A stretch of DNA of 46,080 nucleotides from positions 1 through 46,080 of the forward strand of contig CALHND010000003.1 in NCBI GenBank assembly GCA_938034875.1. The letters run 5' to 3'. Under the pieces are notes generated by a model. That model was not told the DNA's origin. It saw only the letters and a list, made by a program, of their open reading frames with translations, and did no database searches. The stretch comes from an uncultured Clostridia bacterium. Its GTDB lineage: Bacteria > Bacillota > Clostridia > Oscillospirales > Acutalibacteraceae. The position numbers and the translations under genes were made by a program. The stretch's first letter is position 1, and each line of letters starts with the position of its first letter. Of the stretch, positions 1-7,813 are shown piece by piece.

Positions 1-55
1 TCAACCATCATTGTCTTAAACAGCGGCTTTGTAGTCTTTCCGATCTGGTTCTGAG
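1..55. repeat. Left copy of 55-bp terminal direct repeat
   Basis: The first 55 bases are identical, base for base and in the same orientation, to the last 55 bases of the window. Both copies lie in coding sequence of a minus-strand surface-protein gene and are read in the same frame. Such an exact end overlap is typical of a contig closing on itself in a de Bruijn assembly. Confidence 0.97.
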
Positions 56-3000
56 CATAATCACGAAGTGAATATTCGATTTCCGGACCGTAGTATTCGT
101 TTCCAGCTTCGTCAACTGCCCATACTGTTGCTTTTACAACTGAGCTCATTTCCTTAGCTGCAAATCCTGCATACTCGAACACTTTAAGGCTCGCGTTATA
201 ATCAATAGCTTTTGTCAGTGTTACTACTTCAGGATCAATAGGTGTATTTCCATCAAAGCAAGCTTTTTCAGCTTTGATATATACTGTTTTGTACGAATTG
301 AATACACTTGTTGATACATAGAGACCAAGTGTATAATCGCTCTCGAACTTAACGTTCTTGTTTGGGATTGTAAGTGTTTCGACATAAGTCGGACCTACTG
401 GTTTTTCAGCCAACTTATAGGAAGCGCCATCTGCAATCCACTCATAACCCTCAGGAGCTGCAAGAGATGCTGTTGTAGCTGCATCAGCTGTAACTGTGCC
501 GCCGTAAGTAGCAATATCCTCGCCGCTCATTGTATAACCTTCTTCGAAAGTACATGCGGTGAAGGTTGTTGTGCCTCTCGGCTCAACTACATTGCCCTTT
601 ACGCTTGCGTTGGTGGCAAATGTTACGTTGTTGAACTGTGCACCTACAGACATAGTCCATGATAGTTTACCAGCCAATGTGGAGTTGTTTACTTTAAGTG
701 TTTTGCCTGTAGCAGTGCTGTTGCTAACAGCGGTAACGTTAATTGCACGTACGCTGTTGATGATTGTTACGTTGTCAAGAACTACATCAGTTGTCAGGCC
801 GGCTTTCTGTACCATTACATATACGCCGCGTACGCCGCCGTTAATTGTCAGGTTTTGAACTGTGCATCCGGTATTGGTGTAGATAGCACATGCTGTGCCG
901 TCTGCACTGTCTGCTGTTCCCAAAGCGGTAGCATCCAATGTATGATTGTTACCGTTAAGGGTAATGCCGTTCAATGTGATTTTTTTGGTGATAGTAACAT
1001 CAGCGAGCAGTTCAACAGTATCGCCTGCTTTTGCTGCTGCAAGTGCTGCTGCAAATGTCTCATACTTCTTATCGCCGATTTTTGCTACATAAGCTCCAAC
1101 TTTTACACCGTAAGTGCCGTCAGCGTTAGCTGTCGGGATGAAGCCTGCTGCGCAGATTTCTTCTGCGATTGCACTTTCGAATGTACCGCCGGCAATTTCA
1201 ACGCCTTCGATAGCGGCGGGCTGTACATAAACAGCAACGCCTACGCTACCTTTTGCAAATGTACCGCCGGTAACGTTTACAGTACCATCGGAAACATATA
1301 AACCGTAATGTACATCAGTATCAAATACACCGCCGGCAATTGTTGCTGTGCCTGCGTTTATTCCTACTGCACCGTGTGCACCGTCAACTTGAGCATCGTT
1401 GATAGTAAGTGTGCCGGTAGAAATGAGTGCATATGTTCTCATGCTTGCGCTTTCCATCTTACCGCCATTGATTGTTGCTGTACCGGAGTTGTTTAAGCAT
1501 CCGGGGTTAGATGTATCTGTAACAGATCCAACATGTGTAACTTTAAGTGTACCACCATTCATGGTGAAGGTAGCTTCGTTCCAAACTGCTGCACCACCGT
1601 TGGTGTCGCATGAATGGATTGTTCCGCTTTCTAATGTAAGGTCGCCGTTGCCAAGGTTCTGTATGCCGCGAGCAACGATTATACCTGTACCTACGCTGTC
1701 CTTAATGGTCAGCTTGCCATAGTTGTTGATTGCATAAAGGCTGCGTTCACCATTCTTAAGTACGGTGATTTCCTTGCCGTTGAGGTCAAGTGTTACTTCA
1801 TTGCCCTCTGCAACATTAACTGTTTCTGTCAAATAAATATTGTCGATAAGTACGATTTCGCCGCCAGCAGCTACTGCAGCTGCAAGTGTCTCATACTTCT
1901 TATCGCCGATTTTTGCTACATAAGCTCCAACTTTTACACCGTAAGTGCCGTCAGCGTTAGCTGTCGGGATGAAGCCTTCTGCGCATATTTCTTCTGCAAT
2001 TGCACTTTCGAATGTACCGCCGGCAATTTCAACGCCTTCGATAGCATCGGGCTGTACATAAACAGACTTGCCTACGCTGCCTTTTGTAAATGTACCGCCG
2101 GTAACATTTACAGTACCACTGTAAACATACAAACCGTAGTATACATCAGTATCAAATACGCCGCCATTGATAGTTGCTGTACCAGCATCTACTGTTACTG
2201 CACCGTGTGCACCGTCAATTTGTGCATCGTTGATAGTAAGTGTGCCGCTAGAAATGAGTGCATATGTTCTCATGCTTACGCTTTCCATCTTACCGCCATT
2301 GATAGTTGCAGTACCGGAGTTGTTTAAGCATCCCGGGTTAGATGTATCTGTAACAGATCCAACATGTGTAACTTTAAGTGTACCACCATTCATGGTGAAG
2401 GTTGCTTCGTTCCAAACTGCTGCACCACCGTTGGTGTCGCATGCAGTGATTGTTCCGCTTTCTAATGTAAGGTCTCCGTTGCCAAGGTTCTGTACACCGC
2501 GAGCAACGATTATACCTGTACCAACGCTGTCCTTAATGGTCAGCTTGCCATAGTTGTTGATTGCATAAAGGCTGCGTTCACCATTCTTAAGTACGGTGAT
2601 TTCCTTGCCGTTGAGGTCAAGTGTTACTTCATTGCCCTCTGCAACATTAACTGTTTCTGTCAAATAAATATTGTCGATAAGTACGATTTCGCCGCCAGCA
2701 GCTACTGCAGCTGCAAGTGTCTCATACTTCTTATCGCCGATTTTTGCTACGAATTTTGCGTTAGCATTTTCTGCGCCACAAACGGAGCAGTAACCATTTA
2801 CATAGTTATGTTCGCCTGTAGGAGCAATTGTTTCTGTGTAGCTTTCGCCACATTCACAGGTGAATAACTTTTCGCCTGCTGTAGCACAAGTTGCAGCCGT
2901 GATGATTTCCTCTGTGTAAGAATGTTCATGAGGAGCTTCCGGCTCTTCAGCAACTGTGATTTTCAAAGCAGGATTTTGGCCGGCTTTGATAACCCAGTTA

Positions 3001-4367
3001 GTGGTATCATTAAGCCATGATCCGGACTGGAGAACTTCAACTGTTGAAACTCCTGTAGAAGCAACAGCTTCTGTACCGGAATAATAATCATATCCTGTAT
3101 CAGTTGTTGTATAGTTGTCAGAAAGTGTCCAACGAGAAGCGCTATCTACAAGTGTGCCGAACAGGTTACCTGTTTGGCCTACCTTTGCAGCATTGCTGCC
3201 AAACATTGTGGACAGCTCTTCTGCTGTTTTGCTTATTGTGATAACACCGGTGTTGAAAGTGTTTTTAGCAACAAAAATAGTAAGACCAGAACCCCAAACA
3301 GTATTCTTGTAATGCTTACCTATTAATGCGCCTGCACTTCTTATACCGGTGATATTACCTTCATTAAGGCAACGCTCAAAGTAAACGCTGGAGTTATTAA
3401 ATGCATGAGCAAGAAAACCGCCTGCAATACCCATAGCTTGTTCATATTCAGTGTTGACGTTATGTGTAGCAGTACTGTTAGCTGTTACATCACCGTAGTT
3501 AGCACAGTCAACAAATGATATCCACGGATCAGAAGGCTGAGTCTGGAATTTTTTAACATAACCAACAAATCCGGCAGCACCTGTACCGATGACATCAGCA
3601 TAGTTGACACAATTTGTGAAATGAAGTTTGCAGTTATAATTATCTGCCATACCGACAAATCCAGCGCTTATGCCCTGTTTGTTGGCGTTATATGCCCATT
3701 GTACCAAACCTTTGGCAATGGAATTAGAAACTATAACTGATCCGTTTGTATAACCAACAAACATGCCTTTGTTAGAACCATTGTATGTTTCGCCTAAACG
3801 GCCGTCAACTACAACATTATCGATGTTAACAGTTCCCTGTGATTTACTGATAAGTCCGCCTATACAACCTGTGTTGTAGGCGACAATATAAAAATCTGAC
3901 ATAGTCAAATTTTTAATAGTAGCGTCTTTTGCATTACCGAACAAACCAGCAAAATCGCCGCCTGCATCTACATAGAGGCCGCTTATAGTATGACCGTCGC
4001 CGTCAAAAGTGCCGCTGAATACAGCAGCATCCTTTACACCAATAGGTGTAAATTTAACTGACGGTTTATTTGCAAGGGCGTAATTTTCATCGAGGAGTCC
4101 CTCGTTAAAAACTATATCTGCCCCCAGCTTATAGTAAGCTGTGTTAGCGCCTTCTACTGCATTATTAACGTTGCTTGATAGCAAAGCAAGCTGCTCCGGT
4201 GTGTTAATAATATAAGGGTCGTCTGCTGTTCCAGTACCACCTGCAAACGATGCTGCAGCTGTGCCGTCCCATGCTGCTGCTGATGCTGTTAATGTGACAC
4301 ATGCAAATAACTGAACGCACATGCATAGTGTTAGTACAACAGCAAGCAATCTTTTGGTTTTGCTCAT
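1..4367 (-). CDS. Large secreted beta-helix/GLUG-type surface protein, N-terminal part (continues at 46080-45455)
   Basis: A minus-strand frame opens with ATG at 4367 and runs off the left edge without a stop. It begins with a signal peptide (MSKTKRLLAVVLTLCMC, then a hydrophobic stretch to TASAAA). Residues about 30-430 carry glycine-rich GLUG-like repeats with motifs such as GGLIS, AGFVG and AGALIGK. A Cys-rich HEHSYTEE/CECGESY/CSVCG segment lies near 460-530. Three units starting KIGDKKYET follow (about residues 541, 818 and 1095), of which two are near-identical 277-aa tandem copies with GTxTINGG beta-helix rungs. Joined through the shared end repeat, the frame continues into the NYGAAAQ domain, giving about 1645 aa. 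I see no LPxTG, SLH or dockerin motif, so surface attachment is unexplained. The ribosome site is AAAGGGG about 11 nt before the ATG. The ligand is unknown; adhesion or glycan binding is inference. Confidence 0.85.
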   Translation of the reverse strand, partial: MSKTKRLLAVVLTLCMCVQLFACVTLTASAAAWDGTAAASFAGGTGTADDPYIINTPEQLALLSSNVNNAVEGANTAYYKLGADIVFNEGLLDENYALANKPSVKFTPIGVKDAAVFSGTFDGDGHTISGLYVDAGGDFAGLFGNAKDATIKNLTMSDFYIVAYNTGCIGGLISKSQGTVNIDNVVVDGRLGETYNGSNKGMFVGYTNGSVIVSNSIAKGLVQWAYNANKQGISAGFVGMADNYNCKLHFTNCVNYADVIGTGAAGFVGYVKKFQTQPSDPWISFVDCANYGDVTANSTATHNVNTEYEQAMGIAGGFLAHAFNNSSVYFERCLNEGNITGIRSAGALIGKHYKNTVWGSGLTIFVAKNTFNTGVITISKTAEELSTMFGSNAAKVGQTGNLFGTLVDSASRWTLSDNYTTTDTGYDYYSGTEAVASTGVSTVEVLQSGSWLNDTTNWVIKAGQNPALKITVAEEPEAPHEHSYTEEIITAATCATAGEKLFTCECGESYTETIAPTGEHNYVNGYCSVCGAENANAKFVAKIGDKKYETLAAAVAAGGEIVLIDNIYLTETVNVAEGNEVTLDLNGKEITVLKNGERSLYAINNYGKLTIKDSVGTGIIVARGVQNLGNGDLTLESGTITACDTNGGAAVWNEATFTMNGGTLKVTHVGSVTDTSNPGCLNNSGTATINGGKMESVSMRTYALISSGTLTINDAQIDGAHGAVTVDAGTATINGGVFDTDVYYGLYVYSGTVNVTGGTFTKGSVGKSVYVQPDAIEGVEIAGGTFESAIAEEICAEGFIPTANADGTYGVKVGAYVAKIGDKKYETLAAAVAAGGEIVLIDNIYLTETVNVAEGNEVTLDLNGKEITVLKNGERSLYAINNYGKLTIKDSVGTGIIVARGIQNLGNGDLTLESGTIHSCDTNGGAAVWNEATFTMNGGTLKVTHVGSVTDTSNPGCLNNSGTATINGGKMESASMRTYALISTGTLTINDAQVDGAHGAVGINAGTATIAGGVFDTDVHYGLYVSDGTVNVTGGTFAKGSVGVAVYVQPAAIEGVEIAGGTFESAIAEEICAAGFIPTANADGTYGVKVGAYVAKIGDKKYETFAAALAAAKAGDTVELLADVTITKKITLNGITLNGNNHTLDATALGTADSADGTACAIYTNTGCTVQNLTINGGVRGVYVMVQKAGLTTDVVLDNVTIINSVRAINVTAVSNSTATGKTLKVNNSTLAGKLSWTMSVGAQFNNVTFATNASVKGNVVEPRGTTTFTACTFEEGYTMSGEDIATYGGTVTADAATTASLAAPEGYEWIADGASYKLAEKPVGPTYVETLTIPNKNVKFESDYTLGLYVSTSVFNSYKTVYIKAEKACFDGNTPIDPEVVTLTKAIDYNASLKVFEYAGFAAKEMSSVVKATVWAVDEAGNEYYGPEIEYSLRDYAQNQIGKTTKPLFKTMMV
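1056..2751 (-). repeat. 831-bp near-identical tandem repeat inside surface-protein gene
   Basis: The marker string CATACTTCTTATCGCCGATT recurs at 1061, 1892 and 2723, exactly 831 bp (277 codons) apart. Units 1056-1886 and 1887-2717 match almost throughout with scattered substitutions. The third start (2718-2751) is only partial before the sequence diverges. Because the period is a multiple of three, unit gain or loss would keep the frame open. The near identity suggests recent duplication or ongoing homogenisation. Confidence 0.93.
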
Positions 4368-4450
4368 TTTGTCTCATACCCCTTTATTCGAAAAAATTTA
4401 AATTAGGAAATTTACACAACACAACTATATGTTGGCATTTACCTAAATAA

Positions 4451-4479
4451 ATCATAGCACTTTGCATAATCTATTTCAA
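4451..4479 (-). promoter_or_regulatory. Sigma-70-type promoter for the surface-protein gene
   Basis: On the minus strand, TTGAAA (4479-4474) is separated by 17 nt from TATGAT (4456-4451). This puts the start near 4444 and leaves a leader of about 77 nt before the ATG at 4367. Confidence 0.6.
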
Positions 4480-4591
4480 TAGTTCTTATTACTTTTCTCC
4501 ATTTTTAACTAAACTGAAGTGGGTTTTATTTACACATTGTACATAAAAAACTTATATTAACAATTTTTAACTCAATAATTGACAAATTGTC

Positions 4592-4620
4592 TTGCAAAAC
4601 TCCGTTGATTTTAATATAAT
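4592..4620 (+). promoter_or_regulatory. Sigma-70-type promoter for the lipoprotein gene
   Basis: TTGCAA (4592-4597), a 17-nt spacer and a perfect TATAAT (4615-4620) lie about 50 bp upstream of the ATG at 4671. A nearby TTGACA at 4579 is too far from this -10 box (30 nt) to pair with it. Confidence 0.65.
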
Positions 4621-4670
4621 TACACACAATAATAGGCTTTAAATAAAACGAAAAAAGGATTGGTCGAATT

Positions 4671-5333
4671 ATGAGAAAACTAATTGTATTATTAACCGTA
4701 GTTTTATTATGCTTTTGCCTCTCATCGTGCAAAAAACTATGGATTGACAGCCCCGATACGCAATCGGCTCTTTCTGACAATGCCGACGTGACAACCAGTT
4801 TCGTTTCAAACGCTGTTTCATCAAATATTTTAAGCTCCGATACTGAAAGCGATTTGCATCAGTCAAGCGATGGTCACGTCTCAAGCAAAACTTCCGTTTC
4901 CAGCAAAGTCACTTCGTCAAAAAAGCCGCAATCAAGTGAACCTGTGTCTTCAAAAAAGCCGCAATCAAGTGAACCTGTGTCTTCAAAAAAGCCGCAATCA
5001 AGTGAACCTGTGTCTTCAGAAAAGCCCGAAATGACCATGACAGAGTATGTAGCCGCAAACAAATCCGAAATTGATGCCGTTTTGGCGTCTCAAGAAACAG
5101 ACAACGTCACCGGCAAATGCTATGCGAGAAAAGATTCTCTGGTACTGAGTTTTACAGTAGCAGGCACCATTGAAGAAAATGAAGCCAATGCTATGATCGA
5201 AATGCTTGACAGTATAAAAAGCGTGTATTCAAACATGCTTGACGAAATTCGTGAGGATGTGCCCGATGCGCATTCGGTTATTATCGAATACAGTGACGAC
5301 AGTGGTGTTGTAATCAGCAGAGAATATTTTTAA
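4671..5333 (+). CDS. Secreted lipoprotein with Ser/Lys/Pro repeat linker, DUF4854-like C-terminus
   Basis: 220 aa. The N-terminus is a lipoprotein signal (MRKLIVLLTVVLLCF) with lipobox LSSC, so Cys20 would be lipidated and the protein held on the outer face of the membrane. A Ser/Thr-rich linker follows, containing three perfect 11-residue repeats of the type KKPQSSEPVSS (about residues 83-115) and a fourth, diverged start. The C-terminal 100 residues (from MTEYVAANKSEI) form a compact domain that resembles DUF4854 from memory; no catalytic motif is visible. An AAAAAGGA ribosome site precedes the ATG. The gene is divergent from the surface-protein gene and appears monocistronic. Function unknown. 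Confidence 0.85.
   Translation: MRKLIVLLTVVLLCFCLSSCKKLWIDSPDTQSALSDNADVTTSFVSNAVSSNILSSDTESDLHQSSDGHVSSKTSVSSKVTSSKKPQSSEPVSSKKPQSSEPVSSKKPQSSEPVSSEKPEMTMTEYVAANKSEIDAVLASQETDNVTGKCYARKDSLVLSFTVAGTIEENEANAMIEMLDSIKSVYSNMLDEIREDVPDAHSVIIEYSDDSGVVISREYF
4917..5015 (+). repeat. Three perfect 33-bp tandem repeats in the lipoprotein linker
   Basis: Units 4917-4949, 4950-4982 and 4983-5015 are identical 33-mers beginning TCAAAAAAGCCGCAATCAAG, followed by a diverged partial unit. The period keeps frame (11 codons). It is an expandable linker repeat, not CRISPR: there are no spacers and it lies inside an open frame. Confidence 0.95.
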
Positions 5334-5650
5334 GTGCTAGTCACCCACCGCTTTTAACAGTTATATAATGTATGCACGGTTCAATTTAATTGACCTCAAA
5401 AATGTTTAGCTTAATGTTATCTGTAATGTGGTAGCATATTGCCAAGCACAAATTAATAATATTGATTGAGTGGTACTTACTATAGAGAGTCTTGATTTCT
5501 ATTACGGAAATACAAACCTTAGCAAGAAATGGCTCATCAAATACATAACACCATTATTTAATTAGAAAGTTAAGCAGTGGCGTAAATCCCGCGAAATCCG
5601 TGTTTTTTTGTAATTTATATGGTACTGCTTGTACTTATTTAAAAAAGCGC
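5334..5650. other. Non-coding stretch between lipoprotein gene and T-box promoter
   Basis: About 317 bp without a convincing gene. A decayed frame around 5475-5610 reads TIESLDFYYGN and then KVKQWRKSREIRVFL after an in-frame stop, but I cannot assign it to a family. I saw no clear terminator for the upstream lipoprotein gene. Confidence 0.4.
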
Positions 5651-5679
5651 TTGACATTATCACTTTAAATGAATAGAAT
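5651..5679 (+). promoter_or_regulatory. Promoter of the ilv-leu operon
   Basis: A consensus TTGACA (5651-5656), a 17-nt spacer and TAGAAT (5674-5679) lie just before the T-box leader. Transcription would start near 5686, leaving a leader of about 540 nt before ilvA. Strong constitutive initiation fits control by attenuation downstream. Confidence 0.8.
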
Positions 5680-5703
5680 GAAATATAAATTTAATATTGT
5701 CTA

Positions 5704-6167
5704 AAGGCTATGACGAAGAATGGTCACGGAGAAAAACAGCACAGAGAGCTGATGGTTGGTGTAAATCAGCGTGTTATATATCCTTGTCCTCTCACTTCTG
5801 AGCCGGGAACCTGAAGCAGCAGTGTGTAGGGAACCCCGTGTATGCTACGTCAGTGCATAGAGGTTGTTTGACTTCAATCAAATTAAAGGCGTCGATGAAG
5901 ACGGAAACTGCAACGAATTTTTCAGAGAGTCGGGGATGGTGTGATCCCGGCAAAGGACTGTAGATTTCCCATCCCTTCTGAGCCGGAAGCCCCAAAGGTT
6001 TTTACACCAAGTAGGCGTTTCCCGTGTATGCTACGTGAGTGCATAGAAGTTGTTTGACTTCGAAGAGGTGGCGGATTCTATCTATCCGCAATTTGAGTGG
6101 TACCGCGAGTGATAAATTTGTATTTACACCCGTCTCAAAGCAATTTTTGCTTTGAGACGGGTTTTTT
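5704..6167 (+). promoter_or_regulatory. Partly doubled T-box leader (apparent Leu CUC and Ile AUC specifiers)
   Basis: The antiterminator T-box core TGGTACCGCG is at 6098-6107, followed by a terminator. Upstream are two stem I modules about 180 nt apart. Each has a GACGAAGA/GATGAAGA-type kink-turn element (5712, 5894), AGAGAG (5743-5748, 5924-5929) and the specifier-side sequence CTTCTGAGCC (5795, 5975). At the matching position just before CTTCTGAG, module 1 has CTC (5791-5793, Leu) and module 2 has ATC (5971-5973, Ile). Both modules share a block beginning GTGTATGCTACGT and ending GTTGTTTGACTTC. Only the second is followed by an antiterminator, so two tRNAs may feed one switch. Uncharged tRNA-Leu or tRNA-Ile would allow read-through into the Leu/Ile/Val genes. 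The T-box call is firm; the specifier register is my alignment. Confidence 0.92.
6129..6167 (+). terminator. Attenuator terminator of the T-box leader
   Basis: A perfect 13-bp stem (6129-6141 with 6149-6161, CCCGTCTCAAAGC) has a 7-nt loop and six T (6162-6167). It lies between the T-box core and ilvA, as expected for a transcriptional T-box. Confidence 0.93.
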
Positions 6168-6226
6168 GTTTTGCCTTAAAGCAGCAAACTATCGAATAAA
6201 TTTAAAATCAGAAAGGCGGAATGAAG

Positions 6227-7417
6227 ATGTTATCTCTAGACAAAGTATTCAATGCACAGACGGTGCTCAAAAACATTATTCGTGAAACCAATGTTGTCAG
6301 AGCATACGGAATTGCACCCGATTGCGAACTATACCTAAAACCTGAAAATCTACAAATTACAGGTTCCTTTAAGGTAAGAGGCTCTGCTTATAAAATTGCA
6401 ATGCTTTCCGATGAGGAAAAAGAAAAAGGTGTAATTGCTTGTTCTGCAGGCAATCACGCACAAGGTGTTGCATTGGCTGCAACCAAAAACGGAATCAAAT
6501 CTCTTATTTGTCTTCCCGACAGTGCCCCGATTTCGAAAGTGGAGGCAACCAAAGGTTTTGGTGCAGAAGTTTGTTTGGTAGAAAGCTGTTACGATGATGC
6601 CTACCAAAAGGCTTTGGAGTTAAAGGAAAGCGAAGGATATACCTTTGTTCACCCTTTTGACGATGAAAATGTTATTGCAGGCCAAGGAACGATTGCTCTT
6701 GAAATTCTAAACGACCTTGACAACATTGATGCAATTGTGGTTCCCATCGGCGGCGGTGGACTTATTTCAGGAATTGCCTATACCGCAAAGCAGATACGAC
6801 CAAACGTTAAGGTTTACGGCGTACAGGTTACGGGTGCACCGAGTATGTATAATTCAGTAAAAGACGGCGAAATTAAATGTCTTTCTTCTGTATCGACCAT
6901 TGCAGATGGTATCGCTGTAAAAAAGCCGGGCGAAAACACCTATGCTCTTGTTAAGGAATATGTGGATGAAATCGCCCTTGTAACCGATGATGAAGTGGCA
7001 AGCGCTATTCTCGCTCTTATTGAAAAGCAAAAGATGATTGCGGAAGGTGCGGGAGCTGCCGCTGTAGCCGCAGTAATGGCAGGTAAGTTTGATTTAAAAG
7101 GCAAACGAGTTGTTGCTGTTGTTTCGGGCGGAAACATAGATGTTACAAGCCTTTCACGTGTAATTGATCGAGGACTTCTCAATTTGGGCCGTTCTACGAG
7201 TCTGCTGATTGAACTGATTGACAAACCGGGACAACTGAAAGATATTTCTCGCATTATTGCCGATTGCAACGGAAATGTAACCGGTGTCCACTATGAAAAA
7301 GGCAATACCGAAAGCGTACATGGTTGTTTCCTGCGTATAGAAATGGAAACAAGAGATTTTTCACACGTTAACCTCATCACCAAAACCTTGCGTGATGAAG
7401 GATTTAAAATAATTTAA
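6227..7417 (+). CDS. ilvA: Threonine ammonia-lyase with C-terminal ACT domain
   Basis: About 396 aa. It deaminates threonine to 2-oxobutanoate, the first committed step to isoleucine, using PLP. The PLP lysine is in SFKVRG (K49). SAGNHAQG (73-80) contacts substrate and GGGGLISG (175-182) holds the PLP phosphate. Residues about 320-396 form a single ACT domain (LLIELIDKPGQLKDISRII), as in the medium-length IlvA form rather than the long E. coli form with two regulatory repeats; allosteric control by Ile or Val is likely but not shown. I chose the ATG at 6227, because AAAGGCGG sits 7-8 nt upstream, over the ATG at 6221, which touches that site. It is the first gene after the T-box, and ridA follows 13 bp after its stop. 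Confidence 0.95.
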   Translation: MLSLDKVFNAQTVLKNIIRETNVVRAYGIAPDCELYLKPENLQITGSFKVRGSAYKIAMLSDEEKEKGVIACSAGNHAQGVALAATKNGIKSLICLPDSAPISKVEATKGFGAEVCLVESCYDDAYQKALELKESEGYTFVHPFDDENVIAGQGTIALEILNDLDNIDAIVVPIGGGGLISGIAYTAKQIRPNVKVYGVQVTGAPSMYNSVKDGEIKCLSSVSTIADGIAVKKPGENTYALVKEYVDEIALVTDDEVASAILALIEKQKMIAEGAGAAAVAAVMAGKFDLKGKRVVAVVSGGNIDVTSLSRVIDRGLLNLGRSTSLLIELIDKPGQLKDISRIIADCNGNVTGVHYEKGNTESVHGCFLRIEMETRDFSHVNLITKTLRDEGFKII

Positions 7418-7430
7418 AGGAGTTGTAGTT

Positions 7431-7808
7431 ATGGTAAGCAAAGTAGTGACATCTAAGGCTCCGGCGGCAATCGGACCTTACTCACAGGCAGTAGTAGTGG
7501 GTAATCTCATTTTTACCTCAGGACAAATACCGCTGAATCCCGAAACGGGACTGATTGAGGGAGAAAACATTACCGAGCAAACACACCGTGTTTGCAAAAA
7601 TTTAGAAGCGGTGCTAAGTGCCGCTGGCGGATCACTAAAAAGCGCCGTTAAAACAGTTTGCTTTTTAAACGATATGGCTGATTTTGCCGAATTTAATAAA
7701 GTATACGCACAGTATTTTACTGAAAAACCCGCAAGAAGTTGCGTGGCTGTAAAGGCTCTTCCCAAAGGCGCACTTGTCGAAGTGGAAGCAGTAGCGGAAA
7801 AGGGGTAA
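7431..7808 (+). CDS. ridA: RidA/YjgF family 2-iminobutanoate deaminase
   Basis: 125 aa, the usual family length. RidA hydrolyses reactive enamine/imine products released by PLP enzymes, notably 2-aminoacrylate and the IlvA product 2-iminobutanoate, which otherwise damage PLP enzymes such as the branched-chain aminotransferase. The conserved N-terminal APAAIGPYSQA and the substrate-binding Arg in ARSCVAV (R102), followed by LVEVEAVA, are present. It has its own AAGGAG ribosome site and lies between ilvA and leuA. The position fits detoxification of the IlvA intermediate; that functional link is established for the family. Confidence 0.95.
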   Translation: MVSKVVTSKAPAAIGPYSQAVVVGNLIFTSGQIPLNPETGLIEGENITEQTHRVCKNLEAVLSAAGGSLKSAVKTVCFLNDMADFAEFNKVYAQYFTEKPARSCVAVKALPKGALVEVEAVAEKG

Positions 7809-7813
7809 TAACG

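Noticed and set aside
559..2553. Several plus-strand open frames opposite the surface-protein gene, two of them similar to each other
   Set aside because: They are shadows of the repeated minus-strand gene. Their similarity follows from the 831-bp repeat, and they lack ribosome sites.
4579..4620. TTGACA at 4579 as the -35 box of the lipoprotein promoter
   Set aside because: It is 30 nt from the TATAAT; TTGCAA at 4592 has the correct 17-nt spacing.
4917..5015. Short tandem repeats as a CRISPR array
   Set aside because: The units are directly adjacent without spacers and encode an in-frame protein linker.
5475..5610. Decayed plus-strand frame before the ilv-leu promoter
   Set aside because: It has a stop in the middle, no ribosome site and no recognisable family, so it was not called as a gene.
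6221..6226. ATG 6221 as the ilvA start
   Set aside because: It touches the AAAGGCGG ribosome site; ATG 6227 has proper spacing and matches the family N-terminus.
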